From IMG/VR virus record IMGVR_UViG_3300021375_001117, positions 1 through 52,778 of that record: 52,778 nucleotides of DNA, one strand, 5' to 3'. The notes under the pieces are model-generated. The model saw nothing but the letters and a program-made list of their open reading frames with translations. It was not told the DNA's origin and made no database searches. Numbering within the stretch: the first letter of the stretch is position 1; each line of letters starts with the position of its first letter. The translations under genes were made by a program, and so were the position numbers. This DNA is from a virus. Positions 7,589 to 15,962 of this stretch are shown piece by piece.

Positions 7589-9639
7589 TATTTGTCGAAG
7601 TAATCAGATTTTGTAGAACCTGGATCATTTGGTTTTGCTTTACCTTTGCCTATTTTAAGTTGCTTTTTTATTAAATCTGGGACTAGATTTCCTTTATTCT
7701 TCCACAATCTTTTGAGAAGAGTTTGTACATTTTGAGTACCTTTAAATATGTTCTTGTCACCGTGATCTATTATCTTTAACCCATATAGTCTTTCTACTGC
7801 TCTAGCATATAGTAAATCGTTTTGTGAAGGATACCACAATTCGTCTTGTTCGTCTTGCACATACAATACTCCGTCTCGCGATATTACTGCAAAGAATCTT
7901 TTATTTACGGATTTATCACTGTTAGGTTCATTCCCTGGTTCTTTTTCACTTAGTCCTACTTTTCCTGGAGTAGGATAAACTCCTCCATACATATCTTTCC
8001 AAACTTTCTTGGTTTCATCTGTGAATTGGTTCCAATTAATTCCATCACCTTTTGCTACCTTTGAAGGTTCTCCTTTTTCTCCGCTTGAAGGATCTGCTGG
8101 TCTTGGAACAACTTTCCCATCATTTGCAAACTCTGGATTTACAATTTGTACAGTTTTTGGATTTAAATCAGGTAGATCTGGTAAATCTGTTCTAATAACT
8201 TCGACTTCATTAATAACTTCAGTTTGTCTGAATACTTTTCTCAATACACTTTCATTGTAATTTTTTTCTGCTTTTTTTGTTTTAAGTTTTGCTTTAGGTT
8301 TTGCTTTTTTGGGATCTATTTCTTGTTTTCTTAAATCAGATACTTTTCTTCGTTTATTTACCTTCTTTCTAAACTCTGCACTAGCAATTTCTTTTGCTAA
8401 ATCTCTTGCTTTTTTGGGATCTGTAACTTGCAAGAAATCTGGAATGTTATCTTGGGTCTTCATCGGTGTCTCCCACTCAGCAGGTACTACTACTTTTTCG
8501 GGTGGTTCTATTGTTAAAAACATTAAGTCAGGGTCTACGTCTGATGCCTTACTACCAAATTCAGGCATATAAGGTTTATTAGGATAACCTAAACCTGCTA
8601 ATCTTATTTTAATTTGTTTGACCATACTTACCGATGCTGGTATTCTTGGTACATTAATAGTGTCGTTGATATCATCGTTTGGATTATAGTTGGTTAACCA
8701 TTTACTTTCGTCCATAAAACTTGGGTTATCGCTCATCAAAAGTTTGTAATATGGTTTATAAAATTTGTGTAACTTTTTATAATATTCTGTTGTTTTTGAT
8801 TTATAGTCACTGCTCAATCCTGTTAAACCTGGCAAAGTATCTTGTCCGGGTGTTAAGCCTTTTGTAGAAGTGTTTTTTGGTAGTGAGTCTGCACCTGTGA
8901 ATTTAATACCTTCTATATTCTCATCGTCTATAAGTTTTACATCTTTATCTCTAAAAGAGTCTACAAACCCATATACGGTATGTGCTTGGTCATCGAAATA
9001 ATTTTTCAGTATTTGTCTATTCTTTGTTGCTCCAAACTTATCATAGTTTGATTGTAGCATTTTACTAGATACATCTTGCATAGAACCTATGCCGCTGAAT
9101 GAATCAAACTTGCCTGGTGTTTTAAAAAGTATTAGTGTCTTGTCTAAATCTTTAATATCATTAGAATTAAGTTTTCTACTTTTAAATTGTTTGTTCTTTA
9201 ATGCTTGAGGATTATTTGACGTGTTTTTAGTATCTATTTTTTTAGGAGAACCATCAGGGTTATGTGTTCTGCCATATTTGTAATCCCATTCTGCTTGGGT
9301 TAGATAATCTGTAGGTGATTTTGAAAAAGTAACTGGTCTATCGCCAAATTTATCTTTTGCTCGTTTGTTTGCGGCTTTTCTTTCTTGTCCTTCTGGTCCA
9401 AAATATCTAGGATCTGCTTGTGGATCAACTTTTTTAGGATTCTTAGGATCTACTATACCATACTTAATTAATTCTTGTTGAGTCATTGTGGGTTCATTAG
9501 ATTCTGGATGGGGCAAACCCAGTTGCCAATTTGGAAAGTTTTGTACCAATTTAGCAATCGTATCGGATTGCACATCGAAGCCACCAACCTCTGTGAGATT
9601 CTTATCATCTAGAGTTGTTACTAACTCATTTATCTTCAT
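7588..9639 (-). CDS. Large hypothetical protein, about 683 aa
   Basis: Not recognised. I choose ATG 9639 (MKINELVTTLDDKN), which overlaps the end of the upstream gene by 14 bases; an alternative ATG at 9675 adds 12 residues. The protein is polar, Lys- and Pro-rich, with a long Lys-rich linker near 440-465 (KAKPKAKLKTKKAEKN) and a C-terminal part with YVQDEQDELWYP. Low-complexity linkers suggest a multi-domain virion or scaffold-like protein, but this is inference. Confidence 0.55.
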   Translation of the reverse strand: MKINELVTTLDDKNLTEVGGFDVQSDTIAKLVQNFPNWQLGLPHPESNEPTMTQQELIKYGIVDPKNPKKVDPQADPRYFGPEGQERKAANKRAKDKFGDRPVTFSKSPTDYLTQAEWDYKYGRTHNPDGSPKKIDTKNTSNNPQALKNKQFKSRKLNSNDIKDLDKTLILFKTPGKFDSFSGIGSMQDVSSKMLQSNYDKFGATKNRQILKNYFDDQAHTVYGFVDSFRDKDVKLIDDENIEGIKFTGADSLPKNTSTKGLTPGQDTLPGLTGLSSDYKSKTTEYYKKLHKFYKPYYKLLMSDNPSFMDESKWLTNYNPNDDINDTINVPRIPASVSMVKQIKIRLAGLGYPNKPYMPEFGSKASDVDPDLMFLTIEPPEKVVVPAEWETPMKTQDNIPDFLQVTDPKKARDLAKEIASAEFRKKVNKRRKVSDLRKQEIDPKKAKPKAKLKTKKAEKNYNESVLRKVFRQTEVINEVEVIRTDLPDLPDLNPKTVQIVNPEFANDGKVVPRPADPSSGEKGEPSKVAKGDGINWNQFTDETKKVWKDMYGGVYPTPGKVGLSEKEPGNEPNSDKSVNKRFFAVISRDGVLYVQDEQDELWYPSQNDLLYARAVERLYGLKIIDHGDKNIFKGTQNVQTLLKRLWKNKGNLVPDLIKKQLKIGKGKAKPNDPGSTKSDYFDK

Positions 9640-9877
9640 TTTTAGACTCTTTGATTCTTTGGAAACCTCTAGCAAGTTTGATAGGGTTTCTACCTTTTAT
9701 GCTGTTGATTAACCTTCTCTCCAAGTCTAATGCATCTTTTTCGTCAAAGTGTTCGTGTAATTGAGCAATTAAGTTAATTGCACTACTTACAATATGGTCG
9801 CCTCTGTTCTTGAGTACTTGATCCTTGTCTTTTTCTGCTACAATGCTGTTTAATTCTTGAAGTAAAGTTCTTTTCAT
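9626..9877 (-). CDS. Small conserved hypothetical, 83 aa
   Basis: Helical, charged protein (MKRTLLQELNSIVAEKDKDQ; later RGDHIVSSAINLIAQLHEHF) similar in appearance to short conserved proteins found beside large structural or unknown genes in marine T4-like phages. It has a leadered late promoter upstream with an AGGG ribosome site and overlaps the next gene by 14 bases, so the two are coupled. Function unknown. Confidence 0.6.
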   Translation of the reverse strand: MKRTLLQELNSIVAEKDKDQVLKNRGDHIVSSAINLIAQLHEHFDEKDALDLERRLINSIKGRNPIKLARGFQRIKESKNEDK

Positions 9878-9897
9878 TATTGTTTCCCTAATAGCAA

Positions 9898-9905
9898 TAT
9901 TTATC
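9898..9905 (-). promoter_or_regulatory. Late promoter with short leader
   Basis: GATAAATA (minus strand), predicted +1 A at 9892, leader of 15 bases containing AGGG before ATG at 9877. Confidence 0.68.
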
Positions 9906-9910
9906 TTCTT

Positions 9911-11302
9911 TTAACTTTTCTTTTTAAGAAAATCTTTTAGCATTGATCCTTGAGCGATGATATCTCCTGATTCTTCAGTGTGATCCGAACTAATTTCATC
10001 TTTAATACTACTTGAACGTTTTAAAGAGTTAATTAAACTACCTGCAACCATTGTGTCTGTGTCTTCATCGCTTTCATCTAAATCTTCTATTCTCAATGTC
10101 TCTGGAACAAATTTTAAGTCTATCTTTGTTCCTACACCACTACTAGAACGTGTTTTCATAAACTGTAGTTGATATCTACCACGTTCTCTCATAGCATTGC
10201 TTGTAAAAATACCAATTACATTATCTGCTGTTTGTATTTTACTAATACCACCTGCAATATGATGGTGGTCAAATTCTATTTCTTCTACTGCACCTCTGTT
10301 TAACTGCGATGCTGTTACCATTAGCACATTCCATTCAACTGCTAAATTACGCAACTCTTCAGATACATACTTGTCTTTGATAAACAAGTCTCCTGGATTT
10401 ACTCTACTACTAACTGGCATCATTAGATCCAAGTAATCAATAATAACTGCATCCACCTGCACACCGCTTTGAATCTCGTACTCTCTTAAAAATGCTTGTA
10501 TGTCGTTTGCTGTAATACCATTAGTCAACTGCTTAACTCTAAGTTTACCTGCGCCTTTACCTTTTGTTCTAACTTTTAAATCAACATCATCGATGTTTTT
10601 CATAACTTCACTAGTACCATAACCGCTTATCATACTGTCTAATCTCATACTACATAATTGTTCACTTAACTCTAAACTTATGAGTACTGTGTTTAAACCG
10701 CTTTGGCTCCAATTGAGTGCTAAGTTTTGTAAGAATAAACTTTTACCTGCGCCAGAGCCGCCTGCAAAGAATGTGAGTTCGCCTCTATTCAATCCTCCAT
10801 ACAGTTTCCTGTCCATTGCCTGCCAGCCTGTACTAATTGCACCTGCTTGGTTTTTAATCCATTCTAAACGTTCTTTAGGATTGGCATAGTAATCTAACCC
10901 TAAGTCTTTTACTAAACCTATTTGACTTGCTTCTTTAATCTTTGTTTCGACTGTGCCATAGTCTTTGCTTTCTAATAAATCAGTACTGTCAAGTATTGCT
11001 TTTTCCAATGCCTTATGTCTACAGAATGTTTCAAATTCATCCATAAACCATTCCACGTGTCTAGAATTGAAATCTTCAACCTTTTCTAATTTGATGTTTG
11101 CAGATGCTTCTATTTGCTCAATAGTAGGCATACTGTTATATTCTTGAACGTGTTCTTTTATAAATGTAACAGCATTTCTAAATTGCCTATCGAACATATA
11201 AGGCTGTACAATACTGTTTACTCTTGCAATAATATCGTTATCCGATACCATAAAACGTAAAAACAGTTCTTGTGTTTCTTCGTTGTAATTCATATTCTTC
11301 AT
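9911..11302 (-). CDS. 41: Replicative DNA helicase, gp41 (DnaB family)
   Basis: 463 residues, the usual gp41 length. Seen: an N-terminal helical domain, linker, then the RecA-type core with Walker A GGSGAGKS near 184, VLISLELSEQ (H1a-like Glu), Walker B VDAVIIDYLDLM near 287 and VTASQLNRGAVEE (H3-like). It unwinds the lagging-strand template as a hexamer and works with the gp61 primase encoded immediately upstream (ATGA overlap). Transcribed from the sigma-70 promoter at 12283-12311. Confidence 0.95.
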   Translation of the reverse strand: MKNMNYNEETQELFLRFMVSDNDIIARVNSIVQPYMFDRQFRNAVTFIKEHVQEYNSMPTIEQIEASANIKLEKVEDFNSRHVEWFMDEFETFCRHKALEKAILDSTDLLESKDYGTVETKIKEASQIGLVKDLGLDYYANPKERLEWIKNQAGAISTGWQAMDRKLYGGLNRGELTFFAGGSGAGKSLFLQNLALNWSQSGLNTVLISLELSEQLCSMRLDSMISGYGTSEVMKNIDDVDLKVRTKGKGAGKLRVKQLTNGITANDIQAFLREYEIQSGVQVDAVIIDYLDLMMPVSSRVNPGDLFIKDKYVSEELRNLAVEWNVLMVTASQLNRGAVEEIEFDHHHIAGGISKIQTADNVIGIFTSNAMRERGRYQLQFMKTRSSSGVGTKIDLKFVPETLRIEDLDESDEDTDTMVAGSLINSLKRSSSIKDEISSDHTEESGDIIAQGSMLKDFLKKKS

Positions 11303-12276
11303 AACATTTTACTCTGTACTTCTATTTTAATTTTATTAGATACACTATGTTTAATTATGCTATCTAATGTCAAAAGTTTGCCATATTTGAGTACGGCATC
11401 GCCAACATCTTTACAATCTTTGTGCCAAGGAGGGAAACTTACTTCCCAACCAACATCTGCAACTGCTCTAATTAATTCTTTACCTGGAGCATCTCTGTCA
11501 GGGCAAAGTATTACTCTTTTCTTTAAAGAGTTTATTTGATTAACTTGTTGTTCGTTTATTGTATTACCCAAACAACTAATACCATTTATAAGCATTGCAT
11601 CAAATACACCTTCCATCAACACAATAGTTTTAGTATCTGTAAATATATGATTATCTAATCCAAACACATAACCAGGCTGACTGTTCATCAAATACTTTGG
11701 CGTTTCTTTGTTAGGCGGATTTATATGTCTAGCAGTATACCCAACTAACTCTTCATTATATACAAAAGGCACAATTACTCTGTTCCTAAACTGTAACTGA
11801 TTGCTGTAGTATAACTTATGCTTGTCTATTTGTCTATTTACTGCATACTCATAAACTGCTGTAGCATCAGGTGGACTTGTTTCATCTAGTTCCATCCAAT
11901 GAGTTGGCATCTCTACCTTCTTAAACTTTTCAAATTTTATTTCAAAACTGTCTTCTATATCGTCAAATACATCTTTGTGTCTCATTAAGTTTAATACAAC
12001 TTCTTTAACAACTTTATCTGTTGTACCTAATTTATTAGATAAGTCTCTAAACTTTTTACCTATTCTTGGAGTTGGTGCCCACCCGGTTGTATATCCACAA
12101 TTAAAACAATTATAACTTATTTTTGCACCACTAGTTATAACACCTGCTCTGCCTCTTGTATCATTACACATAGGACAATCAAACGTATTCCACCCACTAG
12201 GTGTACGTTTAGTTCTAGCCGGCATATAATCTAATACTAGATTGTGTACCGATGTAACTAATTCAGATAATTCCAT
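11299..12276 (-). CDS. 61: DNA primase, gp61
   Basis: 325 residues. An N-terminal zinc-binding domain (CPMC near 35 and CFNC near 56) is followed by the catalytic part with TOPRIM motifs: VLMEGVFDAML near 218 (catalytic Glu) and ILCPDRDAPGKE near 262 (DxD). It makes RNA primers for lagging-strand synthesis with gp41. The start codon lies six bases after a perfect TATAAT, so +1 should fall on or next to the A of ATG; there is no Shine-Dalgarno site. Confidence 0.94.
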   Translation of the reverse strand: MELSELVTSVHNLVLDYMPARTKRTPSGWNTFDCPMCNDTRGRAGVITSGAKISYNCFNCGYTTGWAPTPRIGKKFRDLSNKLGTTDKVVKEVVLNLMRHKDVFDDIEDSFEIKFEKFKKVEMPTHWMELDETSPPDATAVYEYAVNRQIDKHKLYYSNQLQFRNRVIVPFVYNEELVGYTARHINPPNKETPKYLMNSQPGYVFGLDNHIFTDTKTIVLMEGVFDAMLINGISCLGNTINEQQVNQINSLKKRVILCPDRDAPGKELIRAVADVGWEVSFPPWHKDCKDVGDAVLKYGKLLTLDSIIKHSVSNKIKIEVQSKML

Positions 12277-12282
12277 ACTGTA

Positions 12283-12311
12283 ATTATACTAGAAGTAAAA
12301 GAAAATGTCAA
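12283..12311 (-). promoter_or_regulatory. Perfect sigma-70 promoter of the primase-helicase operon
   Basis: TTGACA (12306-12311), 17-bp spacer, TATAAT (12283-12288) on the minus strand; 6 bp then ATG. Host RNA polymerase promoter, early expression; predicted leaderless transcript. Confidence 0.92.
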
Positions 12312-12314
12312 GTA

Positions 12315-13133
12315 CTAGTTTCTAAGTAAAACTTGTTCTACTGTACCTGCGTTGGTGCTGTTTGGACTATATTGGAATCTTATACTATTGAAGTTACCTG
12401 TAAAGTTGTACGGCAAGGGGCCTGTCGCACTCGTAAGAGGTATTCTAAATATTTGTGTACCCAAAGGATCAATACCGAACCACATAGCATCGTCTGAAGA
12501 TGCTACTAAATCATTGTTGCCTTGAACGTATATATTACCTGAGAAGTTAGTGCAATAAACAGCAAGTGTATGTTTTGCACCTCTAAAGTTCTTACGTGAG
12601 TTGCCTTGCAATGCACTACTCTGGAAAATATTTGCAGTATCGCCATCGTTAATATTGCTGACTTGTAACCAAGTATTTGCTGTTTGAGTAGCCGCTGGTA
12701 CTTTTAAAGCATCATCTTTTACGATAACTGTTATACCTAACTTGTTGTTCTTGTCAGCATATATTGGAGTTTTTGAACCGTTAGAGTCAAGTTGGGAAAC
12801 AACCAGTTTATAATTACCAACTGCTAAATCGTTCAAGTCATCTTCTGTTAAGGTTAGTTTTGCACTACCTTTATCTAGTTCTGATGTTAAAAACTTTGTT
12901 AAAACTCTTTCGCTATTTTCAAAACTAATTAACTCAGCCTGAAATTCGCTATTGTTAATATTCTGTAGTTTTCTATCTTTGTTTCTAACATCAAAGAAGT
13001 AATCATTGTCCATTCCTTGATATGCTATAATTTCTGTTCTATTCATAGATGAGTTTTCCAAATAGGAGAAACTATCTCCTATAACTATATTTATCGCAGA
13101 GTTGTTATATTTGTATAAAGTATAATTCGACAT
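12315..13133 (-). CDS. Putative virion protein, beta-rich, 272 aa
   Basis: Not assigned to a named family. Residues 30-140 look like a beta-sandwich of the BppU/Ig-like kind seen in phage baseplate or fibre proteins (KLTLTEDDLNDLAVGNYKLV), followed by a second beta-rich domain (HTLAVYCTNFSGNIYVQGNN, with a final SIRFQYSPNSTNAGTVEQV). It has a late promoter with a short leader and AGGA. A baseplate, fibre or neck appendage is the most likely role, by inference. Confidence 0.6.
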   Translation of the reverse strand: MSNYTLYKYNNSAINIVIGDSFSYLENSSMNRTEIIAYQGMDNDYFFDVRNKDRKLQNINNSEFQAELISFENSERVLTKFLTSELDKGSAKLTLTEDDLNDLAVGNYKLVVSQLDSNGSKTPIYADKNNKLGITVIVKDDALKVPAATQTANTWLQVSNINDGDTANIFQSSALQGNSRKNFRGAKHTLAVYCTNFSGNIYVQGNNDLVASSDDAMWFGIDPLGTQIFRIPLTSATGPLPYNFTGNFNSIRFQYSPNSTNAGTVEQVLLRN

Positions 13134-13151
13134 ATTCTATTCCTGTACTAC

Positions 13152-13159
13152 TATTTATT
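13152..13159 (-). promoter_or_regulatory. Late promoter with short leader (divergent pair, left arm)
   Basis: AATAAATA on the minus strand; +1 A at 13146; leader of 13 bases with AGGA before ATG at 13133. Confidence 0.65.
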
Positions 13160-13166
13160 TAAAAAG

Positions 13167-13174
13167 CATAAATA
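13167..13174 (+). promoter_or_regulatory. Late promoter (divergent pair, right arm)
   Basis: CATAAATA on the plus strand, 6 bp before ATG at 13181; predicted +1 is the A just before ATG, so the leader is one base at most. Confidence 0.62.
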
Positions 13175-13180
13175 AAAGCA

Positions 13181-13585
13181 ATGCCTGATAGCAAACAAAC
13201 ATTTAATCAAAAAGAGATTGAAGAAAACTACCCTTTCCTTACCTGTATCAATTATGGTGACAATGATTACCTTGGTATAGTTACCAATCGAGATAAAACT
13301 TTTTTAAGTATGTTCGATATGGGTTTGATATCTACTCCTGATAAAACAAAGAAATTTGTAGAACTTGGTGAGAACTGGTGGTGGGAAAGTAATAGACAGA
13401 TACCAATCGATGTATTTTTATTTCAAGAACTTATTCCGTTTAGATATGCTATACGGACTTTTGAAAACAAACACATAGAAGTAAAGTTTGGACCTGTTAC
13501 AGAAATTAATAACTTGGTTAAGAAACGTATAAAAAGGCGTACAATAACTTTAGTAAAAAACGTTCCGTCTAAAGACTCTCAATAA
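13181..13585 (+). CDS. Conserved hypothetical protein, 134 aa
   Basis: One of the few plus-strand genes. The sequence (YPFLTCINYGDNDYLGIVTN, WWWESNRQIPIDVFLFQEL, then a basic tail RIKRR) has the look of a conserved single-domain protein common in marine T4-like phages. Function is unknown. It is transcribed divergently from the virion-like gene at its left and its last 17 bases overlap the end of the convergent DnaE-like gene. Confidence 0.72.
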   Translation: MPDSKQTFNQKEIEENYPFLTCINYGDNDYLGIVTNRDKTFLSMFDMGLISTPDKTKKFVELGENWWWESNRQIPIDVFLFQELIPFRYAIRTFENKHIEVKFGPVTEINNLVKKRIKRRTITLVKNVPSKDSQ

Positions 13586-14138
13586 TTTTATTCAACTGCA
13601 CCACAATACTTACAGCATAACTTAATGCGTGGCTTCTTTTAAAGAAGTAATCCTCTGTCTTCTCCCATACTTCTTTTTCTATTACTTCCCAAGTATGACC
13701 TACCAAATGTCTCTTACCAGGTCTAATCATTGCAAGTATCATTGCTAATTGCTCTATACTTTCGGGAGGATGTTTCTCTATGATAGCAAAATGATTACTG
13801 ATATGTGCTAATTGTTCAACTATTTCTTTATGCTCAAACAAACTCCAATTAACTTCTGTCTCTAATAATTTATCTAGATGAGTTTCATTCTCAATACCAT
13901 TATATATGCCATTATTGAGCAAATCTATTTTAAAGTAACCTCGTTCTTCTGCTTCATCATAAGGTATGGTTGAAATGTTTTGTATTGGATACTTTGGTAT
14001 GTTTTGTAAATATACACCTGAGTTGTGTTTGGTTAAGTCACCATCTTTTTCCTGACTAGCATTTATGTACCTAGGCAACTTATCCAGCAATAAATCTCTA
14101 TTTGCTAAATCAATATCTACATCAAAATCTAGTTTCAT
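13569..14138 (-). CDS. Miniature DnaE-like protein (C-family DNA polymerase active-site core), 189 aa
   Basis: Its motifs run in the same order as bacterial Pol III alpha: DVDIDL at 6-11 followed by ANRD (compare the PDxDxDF catalytic motif), HNSGV at 38-42 (compare HAAGV), GYFKIDLL at 67-74 (compare LxKxDFLG, third catalytic Asp), SIEQLAMILAMIRPGK at 127-142 (compare DLxAxxALYRPGP) and FFKRSHALSYA at 165-175 (compare FNKSHAxAY). All three candidate catalytic Asp (D8, D10, D72) are present. Missing are PHP, thumb, beta-binding and OB domains, and about 80 percent of the usual length. It is the last gene of the uvsW operon, overlapping the upstream gene by ATGA. Active polymerase, accessory factor or relic cannot be decided here. 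Confidence 0.62.
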   Translation of the reverse strand: MKLDFDVDIDLANRDLLLDKLPRYINASQEKDGDLTKHNSGVYLQNIPKYPIQNISTIPYDEAEERGYFKIDLLNNGIYNGIENETHLDKLLETEVNWSLFEHKEIVEQLAHISNHFAIIEKHPPESIEQLAMILAMIRPGKRHLVGHTWEVIEKEVWEKTEDYFFKRSHALSYAVSIVVQLNKIIESL

Positions 14139-14803
14139 ATATTTGCCTGCTCACTTATCTCTTGTACTGTTTGAACTTCTTCTGGATTCTTTCTAAATAA
14201 GTCTCTCCAAAATACAGGATCTGCTATATCTTTAATCATATCAATTTGTTCTTTATTAAATTTAGTCCAAAGTCCTTGTCCGCTTTCAGTTAAGAACATT
14301 AACCAAGGAGATATTTTTCCTGCTTTGATATGATATACTGCAAGTGGAGTTGTTACCTGTTTGAAGTAATTTTGTAAATCTGTGTTATGCTCTTTGCCCC
14401 ATTCTGTCATTGTGAGTATTGTACGTTCAATTGCCTTAAGAGCAGGTTCTTTTTTAACATATTGATTTAGGTATTTTGTATATGTTGCATCAGATGTCCA
14501 CAGTTTTAATTTTACACTATTCTTTATACAATATTCTGTATACTTCTCAGGATGTAGTAAATCTTCTTTTGCTATTTTTCTACCATACTTAACAAATGAC
14601 ATATAGTATTGGCTGTTTGCAAAATCTTCAAATGTTTTAGTTTTGGTAGCATTAGTGGATATTTCATAAAACATCTGGAATGCTCGAAGTCCTAATCTTA
14701 CGTGACTTAAATCTTTTTCTGCAAACCGTTGTTTTTTAGGACACATATGAACTGCTAGTGTGCGTTCACTAGCGAAAGACTTACTACAAAACTTACACTT
14801 CAT
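14135..14803 (-). CDS. Zinc-finger conserved hypothetical protein, 222 aa
   Basis: Starts with a C2H2-like finger (MKCKFCSKSFASERTLAVHM, then C), followed by about 190 residues of helical sequence with conserved-looking patches (YYMSFVKYGR, ISPWLMFLTESGQG, DPVFWRDLF). It resembles a family shared by marine T4-like phages without assigned function. Overlaps with both neighbours (ATGA type) tie it to the DnaE-like protein, suggesting they act together in DNA metabolism (inference). Confidence 0.68.
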   Translation of the reverse strand: MKCKFCSKSFASERTLAVHMCPKKQRFAEKDLSHVRLGLRAFQMFYEISTNATKTKTFEDFANSQYYMSFVKYGRKIAKEDLLHPEKYTEYCIKNSVKLKLWTSDATYTKYLNQYVKKEPALKAIERTILTMTEWGKEHNTDLQNYFKQVTTPLAVYHIKAGKISPWLMFLTESGQGLWTKFNKEQIDMIKDIADPVFWRDLFRKNPEEVQTVQEISEQANI

Positions 14804-15264
14804 TTTAAAATTTCTTTAATATCTTTGTCATCATATCCATAACCAACTAAAAAGTCTTTTATCTCTTCTTTAGTTGATAATCCAATAAACAGTTCTAACT
14901 CATCTGTTTTAGTATTTGGAAATAGTTTTCCAAACTCTTCCATTATTTTATTTTTCTTTCTTTTAGATGTAGGAGCCTTTACATAAGGATGCCACATCTT
15001 TCTACCTGCACCTGCTAGGCATAAACATTTCCAAACTAATTCAGGATGTTTACTTGAACCGGCGGCACTCCAATTATGATTAACACAATCATTTACCATT
15101 GTGAGATAATGAGAATCATAAGGTTGTCCTTGTACAGAAGAAGCATACCTTTGCATCATCCAAAAGTTTATACCTTTCTTTTGGTCATCAGACAATCGAG
15201 TATAGTAATTCATATCTCTTTTATCTAGTGCCAGCATTACATCTGCAATCTTAGGTACTGCCAT
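14800..15264 (-). CDS. Conserved hypothetical protein, about 154 aa
   Basis: I prefer ATG 15264 (MAVPKIADVMLALDKRDMNY); an in-frame ATG at 15291 would add nine residues and overlap the upstream gene by 41 instead of 14 bases. Features: INFWMMQRYASSVQG, GAGRKMWHPYVKAP and a C-terminal acidic/helical part. It looks like a widespread marine T4-like phage family of unknown role. It sits between the zinc-ribbon protein and the zinc-finger protein in the same overlapping operon. Confidence 0.65.
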   Translation of the reverse strand: MAVPKIADVMLALDKRDMNYYTRLSDDQKKGINFWMMQRYASSVQGQPYDSHYLTMVNDCVNHNWSAAGSSKHPELVWKCLCLAGAGRKMWHPYVKAPTSKRKKNKIMEEFGKLFPNTKTDELELFIGLSTKEEIKDFLVGYGYDDKDIKEILK

Positions 15265-15433
15265 TGTTCCTCGTTTGGTCTTTACTTGCATCTAGTTTCT
15301 CAAAAGTTTTATCATACCAAGCATTGCTACAGTATGCATCACAGAATACATTCATTTGATCCGGAGTGTGATACTTAATGTCCATTACATTTAACAGTTT
15401 ATCGCACTCTGCACATTTGAGGAATCTACTCAC
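15251..15433 (-). CDS. Small zinc-ribbon protein, 60 aa
   Basis: Two cysteine pairs (CAEC near residue 7, and CDAYC near 31-35) suggest a zinc-binding knuckle; the rest is short and polar. Overlaps the APRT gene (15426-15433) and the gene downstream. Function unknown; possibly a small nucleic-acid or protein adaptor. Confidence 0.55.
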   Translation of the reverse strand: MSRFLKCAECDKLLNVMDIKYHTPDQMNVFCDAYCSNAWYDKTFEKLDASKDQTRNNGST

Positions 15434-15962
15434 CTTCGAACTCCGTCAATGTCCTAACATCATATCCTGATTGTTTTATTATAGCACTTCCTCCCAAATT
15501 GGGCAAGTCTATTACTGCTAAAATTAAAATATTCTTTTTAGGTATCTTGAAATTTTCGTGTATTAAATCTGCACAGGTAATTGCTGTACCTCCTGTAGCA
15601 ATTAAATCATCTATAATAATCACATTGCCTTTGATAGGTGATATCTTTTGTATATGTAATTCAGATGTTCCATATTCCAGTTCGTATTCTTTTCTGTATG
15701 TAGGATTAGGTAACTTACCTGGTTTCCTAGCAAGTATGAAAGGAATATTTTTACTTGATGCAATAGTTGAACCAAATATAAATCCTCTGCTTTCAATTCC
15801 TACAATACAGTCAGCAACTGTTAAATTACAAATATCTTCAAACTCTTTATTGACTAAAGTAAATGCTTCAGGTGTTTCCAACAAACTTGTTATATCTCTA
15901 AACTGAACTCCTTCAATAGGAAAGTCTGAGACTGTTCTAATATATTTGTTTAACTTAGTCAT
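15426..15962 (-). CDS. apt: Adenine phosphoribosyltransferase
   Basis: 178 residues, full APRT length. Seen: VSDFPIEGVQFRDITSLL at the N-terminus (typical APRT), GIESRGFIFG near 56, KPGKLP loop, and the PRPP-binding motif VIIIDDLIATGGTA near 114-127. It converts adenine and PRPP to AMP in the cytoplasm. It follows metK with an 8-base overlap. MTA produced from SAM use can be cleaved to adenine, so the pair may recycle SAM by-products into AMP for phage DNA synthesis (inference). Confidence 0.93.
   Translation of the reverse strand: MTKLNKYIRTVSDFPIEGVQFRDITSLLETPEAFTLVNKEFEDICNLTVADCIVGIESRGFIFGSTIASSKNIPFILARKPGKLPNPTYRKEYELEYGTSELHIQKISPIKGNVIIIDDLIATGGTAITCADLIHENFKIPKKNILILAVIDLPNLGGSAIIKQSGYDVRTLTEFEGE

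Noticed and set aside
13082-13101. GATAAATA-like sequence inside the gene at 12315-13133
   Set aside because: It is followed after 5 bp by ATA, not ATG, and lies in a continuing reading frame; probably chance.
15499-15906. Plus-strand open frame of 135 codons
   Set aside because: Antisense to APRT.
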